Shown: in pieces, positions 8,552-17,455 of the stretch
Layout: each line of letters starts with the position of its first letter
Numbering within the stretch: position 1 is the first letter of the stretch
Source of the DNA: Pseudomonas capeferrum
Lineage (GTDB): Bacteria; Pseudomonadota; Gammaproteobacteria; Pseudomonadales; Pseudomonadaceae
Length of the DNA stretch: 64,000 nt
Reading direction: 5' to 3'
Assembly: GCF_000731675.1 (NCBI RefSeq)
Contig: NZ_JMIT01000002.1
Coordinates: 843,456-907,455 of the forward strand
Notes under the pieces: generated by a model
What the model was told of the DNA's origin: nothing
Databases searched by the model: none
What the model saw: the letters and a program-made list of their open reading frames with translations, nothing else
Program-made: the position numbers and the translations under genes

Positions 8552-9715
8552 ATGTCGATCCAGGTCGAAGACTATTTCGCGCGTGACACCTTCCAGAAAA
8601 TGAAGGCGTTCGCTGACAAGCAAGAAACCCCGTTCGTACTCATCGATACCCAGATGATCAGCAAGGCCTACGACGACCTGCGCGCCGGTTTCGAATTCGC
8701 CAAGGTCTACTACGCAGTCAAGGCCAACCCGGCGGTCGAGATCATCGACCTGCTCAAAGACAAAGGCTCGAGCTTCGACATCGCCTCGATCTACGAGCTG
8801 GACAAAGTGATGGACCGTGGCGTCAGCGCCGACCGTATCAGCTACGGCAACACCATCAAGAAATCCAAGGACATCCGCTACTTCTACGAGAAGGGCGTGC
8901 GCCTGTACGCCACCGACTCGGAAGCCGACCTGCGCAATATCGCCAAGGCCGCGCCGGGTTCCAAGGTTTACGTGCGTATCCTCACCGAAGGCTCCACCCC
9001 TGCCGACTGGCCGCTGTCGCGTAAATTCGGCTGCCAGACCGACATGGCCATGGACCTGCTGATCCTCGCCCGCGACCTGGGCCTGGTGCCGTACGGCATT
9101 TCCTTCCACGTCGGTTCGCAGCAACGCGACATCAGCGTGTGGGACGCGGCCATCGCCAAGGTCAAGGTGATCTTCGAGCGCCTGAAGGAAGAAGACGGCA
9201 TCGAGCTGAAACTGATCAACATGGGTGGCGGCTTCCCGGCCAACTACATCACCCGTACCAACAGCCTGGAAACCTACGCCGAAGAGATCATCCGCTTCCT
9301 GAAGGAAGACTTCGGTGACGACCTGCCGGAAATCATCCTCGAGCCAGGCCGTTCGCTGATCGCCAACGCCGGCATCCTGGTCAGCGAAGTGGTGCTGGTA
9401 GCGCGCAAGTCGCGTACCGCGGTCGAGCGTTGGGTGTACACCGACGTGGGCAAATTCTCCGGCCTGATCGAAACCATGGACGAGTCCATCAAGTTCCCGA
9501 TCTGGACCGAGAAGAAAGGCGAGATGGAAGAAGTGGTCATCGCCGGCCCGACCTGCGACAGCGCCGACATCATGTACGAGCACTACAAGTACGGCCTGCC
9601 GCTGAACCTGGCGATCGGCGACCGCCTGTACTGGCTGTCGACCGGTGCCTACACCACCAGCTACAGCGCGGTGGAATTCAACGGCTTCCCGCCGCTGAAG
9701 GCTTACTACCTGTAA
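8552..9715 (+). CDS. speC: Ornithine decarboxylase (fold type III)
   Basis: PLP enzyme converting L-ornithine to putrescine, the entry step to polyamines, in the cytoplasm. The 387-residue eukaryotic-like ODC has the PLP lysine in YYAVKANP (Lys57), a glycine-rich PLP phosphate motif (INMGGGFPA) and the catalytic cysteine in GPTCDSAD. ATG 8552 (MSIQVEDYF) is chosen since GGAG lies 9 bases upstream; the frame from 8531 adds seven unlikely residues. It is monocistronic with a strong terminator. Confidence 0.93.
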   Translation: MSIQVEDYFARDTFQKMKAFADKQETPFVLIDTQMISKAYDDLRAGFEFAKVYYAVKANPAVEIIDLLKDKGSSFDIASIYELDKVMDRGVSADRISYGNTIKKSKDIRYFYEKGVRLYATDSEADLRNIAKAAPGSKVYVRILTEGSTPADWPLSRKFGCQTDMAMDLLILARDLGLVPYGISFHVGSQQRDISVWDAAIAKVKVIFERLKEEDGIELKLINMGGGFPANYITRTNSLETYAEEIIRFLKEDFGDDLPEIILEPGRSLIANAGILVSEVVLVARKSRTAVERWVYTDVGKFSGLIETMDESIKFPIWTEKKGEMEEVVIAGPTCDSADIMYEHYKYGLPLNLAIGDRLYWLSTGAYTTSYSAVEFNGFPPLKAYYL

Positions 9716-9720
9716 TGAAG

Positions 9721-9745
9721 AACGGGGCCGAAAGGCCCCGTTTTC
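9721..9745 (+). terminator. speC terminator
   Basis: AACGGGGCC GAAA GGCCCCGTT forms a GC stem with a GNRA-type tetraloop followed by TTTC, 6 bases after the speC stop. A short TG repeat (9747-9758) follows. Confidence 0.85.
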
Positions 9746-9763
9746 ATGTGTGTGTGTGTCAAT

Positions 9764-9863
9764 GCCGGCCTCTTCGCGGGACAAGCCCGCTCCCACCGGA
9801 CCCTGCTGTGCCACAGGAACAGATAACCTGTGGGAGCGGGCTTGCCCCGCGAAGAGGCCGGCA
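9764..9863. repeat. REP pair, GTGG-head subfamily
   Basis: Two inverted 33-base units (9764-9796 and 9830-9862) are nearly identical apart from one base. Each reads GTGGGAGCGGGCTTG... on one strand and ends in GAGGCCGGC. It lies between the convergent speC and Sel1 genes. Confidence 0.85.
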
Positions 9864-9872
9864 CTGTAAACA

Positions 9873-10622
9873 TTATTCCCGACGCTGTTCGAGTTCCTCG
9901 GCGTACCCGGCAGCATACCCCACCAGCAACGGTCCAGCGCCCTGCAGAGTGGCCACTGCACTGCGCAGAAAATTCACATTCCCCTCAACCCGCGCACGCT
10001 CCAGCCAAGGCCCAGCCTCAGCCACCTGTCCACGCTCGACCAGCACCAGCGCCAGGCTGAACATGCCGCGAAAGTCCCCCGCCTCTGCCGAACGTCGATA
10101 CCAGCGCACCGCCCGCGCCGGGCTGGGCGCCGTGGCGATGCCCTGCTCCAGGTAACGCCCATACAAGTTCATCGACTTGGCATGCCCCATGTGCGCCGCT
10201 TTCTCGTAACAGAGCAACGCCTGGGCCTGGTTTGCCGGCACCCCACGCCCGGTGGCCAGCAGGTTGCCCAGGTTGTAAAGGCCCCAGCCCAGCCCCGCGT
10301 CGGCCGCACGCGCATAGTGGATGGCCGCCTGCGAAAGGCTCACCTCCCCCCCCCAGCCATGTTCCAGGCAACGCCCAAGCATGTTGTGCGCCATGGCATT
10401 GCCAGCCTGGGCGGCGATGCCGAACCAGCGCCGGGCCACACCGGCATCGGCTTCGATGCCACGCCCGTCGAGCAGAATCTGCCCCAGCAGCAACTGTGCC
10501 TCGACCGCCCCCTGCCCCGCTGCCGCCAGGATCGCCTGGGCAGCCTTGCCGGGGCTGTCTTCGAGCATGGCCTTGAGGCCTGCAACATCGATCACTTCTT
10601 CACGACGCAATTGGTATGACAC
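9873..10622 (-). CDS. Sel1-repeat (TPR-like) protein
   Basis: Cytoplasmic alpha-solenoid protein of 249 residues with about five Sel1-like repeats (for example AQLLLGQILLDGRGIEAD, AMAHNMLGRCLEHGWGG, GLYNLGNLLATGRGV, SMNLYGRYLEQGIA). There is no signal peptide. It follows the PiuC-type dioxygenase gene by only 3 bases and is probably in the same operon. In pseudomonads a Sel1/TPR gene often accompanies piuC next to a siderophore receptor. The function is unknown. A run of eight G on the coding strand lies within the gene. Confidence 0.8.
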   Translation of the reverse strand: MSYQLRREEVIDVAGLKAMLEDSPGKAAQAILAAAGQGAVEAQLLLGQILLDGRGIEADAGVARRWFGIAAQAGNAMAHNMLGRCLEHGWGGEVSLSQAAIHYARAADAGLGWGLYNLGNLLATGRGVPANQAQALLCYEKAAHMGHAKSMNLYGRYLEQGIATAPSPARAVRWYRRSAEAGDFRGMFSLALVLVERGQVAEAGPWLERARVEGNVNFLRSAVATLQGAGPLLVGYAAGYAEELEQRRE

Positions 10623-10625
10623 GTC

Positions 10626-11306
10626 TCAGACCTCAGCCCAGCGGCGCAGCAGGTTGTGGTAGGTACCCGTCAACTGCAGCAGCGAAGGGTGCTCGGGCAC
10701 ATCGGCGGTGAGTTGCTGGATGGCATTGTCCATCTCGAACAACAGCGCCCGCTGGCTGTCTTCGCGCACCAGGCTTTGCGTCCAGAAAAACGCAGCATAG
10801 CGCTGGCCGCGTGTCACCGGGTTGACCTTGTGCAAGCTGGTGCCGGGGTACAGCACCAGGTCGCCGGCCGCCAGCTTCACCTGCTGCACGCCATAAGTGT
10901 CCTGGATCACCAGTTCGCCGCCGTCGTAACTGTCCGGGTCGCTGAGAAACAGCGTTGACGACAGGTCGGTACGCACCCGCTCCGCGCTGCCCTTGGGCTG
11001 GCGCAGGGCATTGTCGATGTGAAAGCCGAAGTTGCCGCCTTCGCGGTAGCAATTGATCAGCGGTGGGAAGACCTTGTGCGGCAGCGCTGCCGACATGAAC
11101 CGGGGCGTTTTCCACAGGCGGTCGATCAATGCGCTGCCGAGCTCCTTGGCCAGCGGGTGGCCTTCAGGCAACTGCAGGTTGTGCTTGGCCTTGGCCGACT
11201 GATAACCCGCCGTGACCTTGCCATCGGCCCAGTCAGCCTGCTCCAGGGCCTCACGGATACGCGCGAGTTCGTCGGCATCGAACAGGCCGGGAATGTGAAG
11301 CAGCAT
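10626..11306 (-). CDS. piuC: Fe(II)/2-oxoglutarate-dependent dioxygenase, PiuC/PKHD type
   Basis: Non-haem iron dioxygenase of 226 residues. The iron facial triad is His96-x-Asp98 (GFHIDNA) and His159 ([10 protein letters not shown]), and Arg169 probably binds 2-oxoglutarate. The family (PiuC/YbiX) is iron-regulated and sits beside TonB receptors. Its substrate is not established, with roles suggested in siderophore or siderophore-antibiotic handling. It is divergent from the Fiu-like receptor, with a shared 220-base control region containing a possible Fur site. Confidence 0.88.
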   Translation of the reverse strand: MLLHIPGLFDADELARIREALEQADWADGKVTAGYQSAKAKHNLQLPEGHPLAKELGSALIDRLWKTPRFMSAALPHKVFPPLINCYREGGNFGFHIDNALRQPKGSAERVRTDLSSTLFLSDPDSYDGGELVIQDTYGVQQVKLAAGDLVLYPGTSLHKVNPVTRGQRYAAFFWTQSLVREDSQRALLFEMDNAIQQLTADVPEHPSLLQLTGTYHNLLRRWAEV

Positions 11307-11334
11307 GGCGGCGGCACCTGGGCAAATGTAAAGG

Positions 11335-11356
11335 CGTCAATGATATTGATTACCTT
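11335..11356. promoter_or_regulatory. Possible Fur box, piuC/fiu intergenic region
   Basis: The reverse strand GGTAATCAATATCATTG resembles the Fur operator (GATAATCATTATC-like hexamers) and lies about 30-50 bases before piuC. Iron control of both divergent genes is expected from family knowledge. Confidence 0.45.
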
Positions 11357-11527
11357 TTACACACCACAAGCCCCATTCGCCGATTAAGACGTTTCAGCCG
11401 ACGAAAACCGTAACGGCAAACTGTAAAGATTGTAAATTCCTCACGAATGGTAACGACTCTCAATTGTTAGTCACAATTGCTTACATTAAGATCCGCCGCC
11501 TTATCACCTTGGGGAAGGTCCTTACCA

Positions 11528-13840
11528 ATGCGTCACTACGTGCCATCTGCTGTGAGTTCGCCACGCCTGATCGTGACCGCCATCGGCGTCGCCATCACTG
11601 CCTCGACCGCCTACGCTGCCGAGCCTGCCGCCAACCGTGCCGTTACCCTTGATGCCACCAGCGTCAACGGCAAGGCCGAACAGGCCAGCACCGACTACAA
11701 GGTCGAGAAAGCCTCGTCGCAGAAGTACACCGCGCCGCTGGTCGATACACCGCGCTCGGTCACGGTGATTCCGCAGCAGGTGATCAAGGACACCAACGCC
11801 CTCAGCCTGCAGGACGCCCTGCGTACGGTACCTGGCATCACCTTTGGTGCCGGTGAAGGCGGCAACCCCCAGGGCGACCGCCCGTTCATCCGCGGCTTTG
11901 ACGCCCAGGGCGATACCTACCTGGACGGCGTGCGTGATACCGGCGCGCAAACCCGTGAGATCTTCGCCATCGAGTCGGTGGAAGTGGCCAAGGGCCCGAA
12001 CTCGGCCATCGGTGGCCGAGGCGCCGCAGGCGGCACCATCAACCTGGTGAGCAAGCGTGCGCACCTGGGCAACTCGCTGGACGGCGCCTGGACCTGGGGC
12101 AGTGACCAGACCCAACGCTACACCTTCGATGGCAACTACCAGTTCAGCGACACCGTCGCCGGTCGTCTCAACCTGATGACCCACGAGAGCAACGTCGCCG
12201 GCCGTGACAAGGTCAACTACGACCGCTGGGGCATCGCCCCGTCCCTGGCCTTCGGCCTGGGCACGCCGACCCGCGTCAACCTCGACTACTACCACCTGGA
12301 AAGCGACGACCTGCCGGACTCGGGCATTCCCTACACCATCCCGACCTCGGGCAGCGGCGGGCGCACCTCGGCGCACCCGAGCAAGCCGAACGACGGTGGC
12401 GACAGCGACAACTTCTACGGCCTGACCGGCCGTGACTTCCGCAAGAGCCGGGTCGACATCGCCACCTTCGCGATCGAACACGACCTGACCGACTCGCTGA
12501 CCGTCAAGAACACCCTGCGCCATGGCAACAGCATGCAGGACTACATCCTGACCCAGCCGGACGACAGCAAGGGCAACGTCAACAACGGCAGCGTCTGGCG
12601 CCGTGCCAACAGCCGCGTCGGCAACACCGCCACCACCACCAACCAGACTGACCTGTTTGGCGAGTTCTACCTGGGCGGCATGAAGAACAGCTTCTCCACC
12701 GGTATCGAGCTGAGCCGCGAAGAGAGCAAGCGTTCGTCCTACACCGTTGACACCGATACCGTGCCGGGGGGCAGCGCCAACAGCAACTGCACCCCAGGCA
12801 TGATCGGCGCCAGCAGCGGCTACAACTGCACCTCGCTGAGCAACCCGAACCCGGACGACCCTTGGAACGGCAATATTGCGCGCAACTACGCGGGCACCGA
12901 CACCAAGAGCAACACCCGCGCCCTCTACGTGTTCGACACCCTGGAGCTGACGCCTGACTGGCTGCTGAACATGGGCCTGCGCTACGACCACTTCGACACC
13001 CAGTACCGCACTTACGATGCCGCCGGCGCTACCGTGGTGAACAGCAAGGGCGTTGCTTCCAAGGGCCGTGACACCAGCGAGTTCATCACCGGCCAGCTGG
13101 GCCTGGTCTGGAAACCGGCCGAAAACGGCAGCATCTACGTTTCCTACGCCACCTCCGCAACGCCACCCGGCGCAATGCTGGGTGAAGGCACCGAAGGCAA
13201 CCCGCTGGGCAACACCAGTGACCGCGCCGGCAACCTGCTGAGCAGCGACATGGAGCCGGAAGAAACTACCAACTACGAGATCGGCACCAAGTGGGACCTG
13301 CTCGACCAGCGCCTGTCCCTGGCCGCCGCGCTGTTCCGCACCGAGAAGGAAAACGCTCGCGTGCAGGTAGATACCACCAGCTACGAAAACGTCGGTGAAA
13401 CCCGCGTGCAGGGCATCGAGCTGTCGGCCAGCGGCAAGCTGACCGACGAGTGGCAGGTTTTCGCCGGTTATACCTACATGCAGGCCCGCCAGATCGACGG
13501 TGGCGCGCTGGGCAAGGCCAACGACGGCAACCAGCTGCCGAACACGCCGAACAACAGCGCCAGCCTGTGGACCACTTACGCGATCACGCCGAAGCTCACC
13601 GTCGGTGGCGGCGCGTTCTATGTGGATGACGTCTACGGCAGCGTGGCCAACACCACCATGGTCGACAGCTATGTACGTTACGACGCCATGGCGGCCTATA
13701 AGCTGACCAAGAACGTCGACCTGCAGCTGAACGTGCAGAACCTGACCAACGAGGTGTACTACGACAAGGCGTTCTCCACCCACTTCGCCAACCAGGCGGC
13801 GGGCCGGACCGCGTTGCTGACCACCAGCGTCCACTTCTAA
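11528..13840 (+). CDS. fiu: TonB-dependent catecholate-type siderophore receptor (Fiu-like)
   Basis: Outer-membrane receptor of 770 residues. A signal peptide ends near TAYA. The plug domain includes TPRSVTVIPQQVIKD, LRTVPGITFGAGEGG and VEVAKGPNSAIGGRGAAGG, which match the TonB-siderophore receptor family; the barrel ends in TALLTTSVHF with a terminal Phe. ATG 11528 is supported by GGAAGG 10 bases upstream, so the longer TTG frame is rejected. There is no STN domain, so unlike FecA it does not signal to a sigma factor. A reductase gene follows downstream, suggesting uptake then reductive release of iron. Confidence 0.88.
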   Translation: MRHYVPSAVSSPRLIVTAIGVAITASTAYAAEPAANRAVTLDATSVNGKAEQASTDYKVEKASSQKYTAPLVDTPRSVTVIPQQVIKDTNALSLQDALRTVPGITFGAGEGGNPQGDRPFIRGFDAQGDTYLDGVRDTGAQTREIFAIESVEVAKGPNSAIGGRGAAGGTINLVSKRAHLGNSLDGAWTWGSDQTQRYTFDGNYQFSDTVAGRLNLMTHESNVAGRDKVNYDRWGIAPSLAFGLGTPTRVNLDYYHLESDDLPDSGIPYTIPTSGSGGRTSAHPSKPNDGGDSDNFYGLTGRDFRKSRVDIATFAIEHDLTDSLTVKNTLRHGNSMQDYILTQPDDSKGNVNNGSVWRRANSRVGNTATTTNQTDLFGEFYLGGMKNSFSTGIELSREESKRSSYTVDTDTVPGGSANSNCTPGMIGASSGYNCTSLSNPNPDDPWNGNIARNYAGTDTKSNTRALYVFDTLELTPDWLLNMGLRYDHFDTQYRTYDAAGATVVNSKGVASKGRDTSEFITGQLGLVWKPAENGSIYVSYATSATPPGAMLGEGTEGNPLGNTSDRAGNLLSSDMEPEETTNYEIGTKWDLLDQRLSLAAALFRTEKENARVQVDTTSYENVGETRVQGIELSASGKLTDEWQVFAGYTYMQARQIDGGALGKANDGNQLPNTPNNSASLWTTYAITPKLTVGGGAFYVDDVYGSVANTTMVDSYVRYDAMAAYKLTKNVDLQLNVQNLTNEVYYDKAFSTHFANQAAGRTALLTTSVHF

Positions 13841-13853
13841 CGCAGCAACCCGG

Positions 13854-13885
13854 AGCCCCGTTCATTCCAGTGAGCGGGGCTTTTG
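13854..13885 (+). terminator. Terminator after the fiu-like gene
   Basis: AGCCCCG ... CGGGGCT with a 14-base loop followed by TTTG, 14 bases after the receptor stop. It separates the receptor from the reductase gene about 60 bases downstream, so some read-through or a second promoter may exist. Confidence 0.65.
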
Positions 13886-13942
13886 CGTACCAAGGCATAA
13901 TGCACGCCGCGCAGGTTGCGGCAGCACGACAAGGTGATCGAT

Positions 13943-16498
13943 GTGGTGAAGAAGACGCTGTTCCAATTGCACTGGTTCTTTGGCATCACCGCTGGCCTGG
14001 TGCTGGCCTTGATGGGCATTACCGGGGCGATCTGGTCGTTTCAGGAAGAACTGCTGCGTGCGTTCAATGCCGATGTGCTGAAGGTAGAAGTGCGCCCCGA
14101 GGGCGTGCTGCCGCCCGCCGAACTGGTGCAGCGGGTCGAGGCTGCGCAAGGCGAGAAGGTGTCGATGCTGTGGGTCGACCTTCATCAGGGCAACGCAGCG
14201 CGAATCTTCTTCACCCCACCGCCGGGCCAGCGCCGCGGCGAGCTGCGCTATGCCGACCCGTACACCGGCGAGCTCAAGGGCGAAGTGGCCGGGCAGGATT
14301 TCTTCAACCTGATGCTCAACCTGCACCGTTTCCTGGCCATGGGCGACAGTGGTCGGCAGATCACCGGCGCCTGCACCCTGATACTGATCTTCTTCTGCCT
14401 CTCCGGCCTGTACCTGCGCTGGCCGCGCAAGGCACTCAATTGGCGGGTCTGGCTGACCTTCGACTGGGCCAAGAAAGGCCGCGCCTTCAACTGGGACCTG
14501 CACGCCGTGGCAGGTACCTGGTGCCTGCTGTTCTATCTGTTGTTCGCCCTCACCGGCCTGTTCTGGTCTTACGAATGGTATCGCCAAGGCCTGAACACCC
14601 TGCTGGCCGACGCGCCGGCAGCAGGCCAGCAGCAAAAGCGCGGCGAAGGCCGTGGCCGCCACGGGCCACAGAAGGTCGATAAAAACGCACCGCCGCTGGT
14701 GGTCGACTACGACGCCATCTGGGCCAGCCTCAAGGCTGCTGCAGGCCCCGGCCTGGCCGCCTACAACCTGCGCCTGCCACCGGCAGGTGGGCAACCGGCC
14801 AACTTGTTCTTCCTGCTGGACAACGCTGCGCACCCCCGCGCCTTCGACACCCTGATGCTGGACCCGGCCACCGGCCAGGTGAAAAACCACGACCGCTACG
14901 CCGACAAATCCTTCAAGGCGCAGTTGCTGCAGAGCGTTTACGCCCTGCACGTGGGCGAGTACTTCGGCCTGCCGGGGCGCATCATCGTCACCGTCGCCAG
15001 CCTGACCATGCCGCTGTTCTTCGTGACGGGTTGGCTGCTGTACCTCGACCGCCGCCGCAAGAAGCGCCAGGTGCGCGCCGCCCGCGGCAACGTCGACAGC
15101 GTCAACGCCGGCAGCGACAGCTGGCTGGTCAGCTTCGCCAGCCAAAGCGGCTTTGCCGAACAGCTGGCCTGGCAGAGTGCCGGGCAGTTGCAGGCTGCAG
15201 GCCTCCCGGTGCACGTCCGCGCCTTGGCCGAACTGGGCGAGGATGACTTGCGCCAAGCCCGCCGTGCACTGTTCGTGGTCAGTACGTTTGGCGATGGCGA
15301 AGCCCCTGACAGCGCCCGCGCGTTCGAGCGCAAGGTGCTTGGCCAGCCGTGGGCGCTGAACAACCTCAACTACGCAGTGCTCGCCTTGGGCGACCGTCAG
15401 TATCCGCACTTCTGCGGTTTCGCCCGGCGCCTGCAGGCCTGGTTGGCTGAGCGCGGCGCCAGCACTGCGTTCAGCCCGGTGGAGGTAGACAGCGCCGACC
15501 CGGCGGCCCTGCAGCAATGGCAGCAGGCACTGGCGCAACTGACCGGCGCTCAGCCGGTAACGGCCTGGCAGCCAGCAAGCTTCGGCAACTGGACCCTGGT
15601 GCAACGCGCGCTGATGAACCCGGGCAGCCAAGGCCAGCCGGTTTACCTGATCGGCCTGCGTGCCGAAGCGCCCGCCAGCTGGCAGGCTGGTGACCTGGTG
15701 GAAATCTTGCCGCGCAATGGTCAGCCGCGGGTCGATGCCTTCCTCCATGGCCTGGGGCTGAATGCCGACACGTCCGTGCAGCTCGACGGCCTGAGCGAAA
15801 CCTTGGGTCAGGCGCTGGCCAGCCGCCAGCTGCCGAGCCGGCGCGATCACCTGGTGGGGCTGCACGCCCAGGCGCTGGTCGATGCGCTGGTACCGATCGG
15901 CACGCGTGAATACTCCATCGCCTCGATCGCCAGTGACGGTGTGCTGGAGTTGATCGTGCGCCAGGAACGTCACCCCGATGGCACCCTCGGCCTGGGTTCC
16001 GGTTGGCTGACCGAGTACCTGCCGGTAGAGGGCGCGCTGGGCTTGCGCCTGCGCCGCAACAGTGGCTTCCACCTGCCCGCGTCGCCGGCACCCATGATTC
16101 TGATCGGCAACGGTACCGGGCTGGCGGGTTTGCGCAGCCTGATCAAGGCACGCATCAACGCGGGCGAGCAGCGCAACTGGCTGTTGTTCGGTGAGCGTAA
16201 CCGGGCCCACGACCTGCTGTGCGGTGATGAGCTGCAAGGCTGGCTGGGCAGCGGTGACCTGGCGCGCCTGGACCTCGCGTTCTCGCGGGATCAGGCAGAG
16301 AAGGTGTATGTGCAGGATGTGTTGCTGCAGCAGGCCGAAGCGGTCAAGCGCTGGGTCGCGGACGGCGCCTGTGTGTATGTCTGTGGCAGCCTGCAAGGGA
16401 TGGCTGCCGGTGTTGATGCCGCGCTGAAGGGCATTCTCGGAGAAGCGTTGGTCGAGCAATTGATCGAAGAGGGGCGCTATCGGCGGGATGTGTACTGA
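13943..16498 (+). CDS. PepSY-TM / flavodoxin / FNR fused reductase
   Basis: Inner-membrane flavoprotein of about 851 residues. The N-terminal 370 residues are a PepSY-associated four-helix region ([62 protein letters not shown]). A flavodoxin-like FMN domain follows ([44 protein letters not shown]). The C-terminus is an FAD/NADPH reductase of the CysJ type ([22 protein letters not shown]). It probably moves electrons from NADPH across the membrane to reduce ferric siderophores. GTG 13943 is chosen for the AAGGTGA just upstream. Sulfite reductase is a common but doubtful label. Confidence 0.82.
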   Translation: MVKKTLFQLHWFFGITAGLVLALMGITGAIWSFQEELLRAFNADVLKVEVRPEGVLPPAELVQRVEAAQGEKVSMLWVDLHQGNAARIFFTPPPGQRRGELRYADPYTGELKGEVAGQDFFNLMLNLHRFLAMGDSGRQITGACTLILIFFCLSGLYLRWPRKALNWRVWLTFDWAKKGRAFNWDLHAVAGTWCLLFYLLFALTGLFWSYEWYRQGLNTLLADAPAAGQQQKRGEGRGRHGPQKVDKNAPPLVVDYDAIWASLKAAAGPGLAAYNLRLPPAGGQPANLFFLLDNAAHPRAFDTLMLDPATGQVKNHDRYADKSFKAQLLQSVYALHVGEYFGLPGRIIVTVASLTMPLFFVTGWLLYLDRRRKKRQVRAARGNVDSVNAGSDSWLVSFASQSGFAEQLAWQSAGQLQAAGLPVHVRALAELGEDDLRQARRALFVVSTFGDGEAPDSARAFERKVLGQPWALNNLNYAVLALGDRQYPHFCGFARRLQAWLAERGASTAFSPVEVDSADPAALQQWQQALAQLTGAQPVTAWQPASFGNWTLVQRALMNPGSQGQPVYLIGLRAEAPASWQAGDLVEILPRNGQPRVDAFLHGLGLNADTSVQLDGLSETLGQALASRQLPSRRDHLVGLHAQALVDALVPIGTREYSIASIASDGVLELIVRQERHPDGTLGLGSGWLTEYLPVEGALGLRLRRNSGFHLPASPAPMILIGNGTGLAGLRSLIKARINAGEQRNWLLFGERNRAHDLLCGDELQGWLGSGDLARLDLAFSRDQAEKVYVQDVLLQQAEAVKRWVADGACVYVCGSLQGMAAGVDAALKGILGEALVEQLIEEGRYRRDVY

Positions 16499-16526
16499 TC
16501 ACTGCCACAACTGATACAGCCCGCCT

Positions 16527-16649
16527 TTGTGTAGGAGCGGCCTTGCGTCGCGAACGGGCCGCGAAGCGGCCCCATCGATTTCAGCGCTGCCGCCAATAAC
16601 CTGGGGCCGCTTCGCGGCCCGTTCGCGACGCAAGGCCGCTCCTACACAA
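16527..16649. repeat. Long REP pair, GTAG-head subfamily
   Basis: An inverted repeat of roughly 50-base arms, with outer units GTAGGAGCGGCCTTGCGTCG at 16531 and its complement ending at 16645, plus inner GGCCGCGAAGCGGCCCC-type stems. It lies between the convergent reductase and nitrilase genes and may also stop transcription. A sister copy lies at 55499-55611. Confidence 0.85.
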
Positions 16650-16663
16650 GGGCCGGTGCTGAC

Positions 16664-17455
16664 TCAGTGAAGCTCGAAAGTATCAGCATCCAGGTTAGCC
16701 GGGAACTTGCTGCGGTAAGCCGCCAGCTCCGCCGCCCGCAACACCACCGTGAACACCCCGTCCGCCTCGCCCGCGCTGAGCAGGCTCTCGCCCTGGAAGT
16801 CCAGCACCTGGCTGTCACCCGAATAAGCAAAGCCCTTGCCATCGGTGCCCACGCGGTTCACCGCCGCCACATAACACAGGTTCTCGATGCCGCGGGCCGG
16901 CAGCAGGCGGTTCCAGTGCTGGCGGCGCGCGGCCGGCCAGTTGGCGGTATACAGCAACAGGTCGGTGTCCTGGGCATCGCGGCTCCACACCGGGAAACGC
17001 AGGTCGTAGCAGATCAACGGGCGCACCCGCCAGCCCTTGATCTCGAACTGCACCTGGCGCTCGCCCGGGGTGTAGTGCTTATGCTCACCGGCCATGCGGA
17101 ACAGGTGGCGCTTGTCATAGTGCAGGATCTCGCCATCCGGCCGTGCCCAAAGCAAGCGGTTGCGGTGGCTGCCATCGGCGGCCTGGATGATCACGCTGCC
17201 GGTGACCACTGCGTCGATCCGCTTGGCCTGGGCCTTGAGCCATTTGTAGGTCGGGCCGTTCTCAGGCTCGGCCAGGCGTTGCGACTCCATGGAAAACCCA
17301 GTGGTGAACATCTCGGGCAGGATCACCAGGTCGACGTCACCCGCCTGGTCGAGCAATACCTCGAAATGCGCATAGTTGGCCTCGCGGTCATGCCAGGCCA
17401 AGGTGGTTTGCACCAGAGCGATTTTCAGGTTGGGCAGTGCACTCAGATCGCGCAT
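16664..17455 (-). CDS. yafV: Omega-amidase (nitrilase superfamily, YafV/Nit2-like)
   Basis: Carbon-nitrogen hydrolase of 263 residues. The catalytic triad is Glu48 (LPEMFTTGFS), Lys115 (HYDKRHLFR) and Cys149 (LICYDLRFP). The MFTTGFSM signature points to the omega-amidase/YafV group that hydrolyses alpha-ketoglutaramate or alpha-ketosuccinamate. Its start overlaps the 3' end of the aminotransferase gene by 13 bases, and the pair fits the glutamine transaminase plus omega-amidase pathway. That pathway removes the deamidated keto product and drives methionine salvage transamination. Confidence 0.85.
   Translation of the reverse strand: MRDLSALPNLKIALVQTTLAWHDREANYAHFEVLLDQAGDVDLVILPEMFTTGFSMESQRLAEPENGPTYKWLKAQAKRIDAVVTGSVIIQAADGSHRNRLLWARPDGEILHYDKRHLFRMAGEHKHYTPGERQVQFEIKGWRVRPLICYDLRFPVWSRDAQDTDLLLYTANWPAARRQHWNRLLPARGIENLCYVAAVNRVGTDGKGFAYSGDSQVLDFQGESLLSAGEADGVFTVVLRAAELAAYRSKFPANLDADTFELH

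Noticed and set aside
11522..13834. 770-codon reverse ORF
   Set aside because: Antisense to the Fiu-like receptor with Val/Ala/Gly-rich low-complexity content and no ribosome site.
13862..16459. 865-codon reverse ORF
   Set aside because: It lies wholly antisense to the PepSY-flavodoxin-FNR gene, has Gln/His-rich composition typical of antisense frames in GC-rich DNA and shows no domain.
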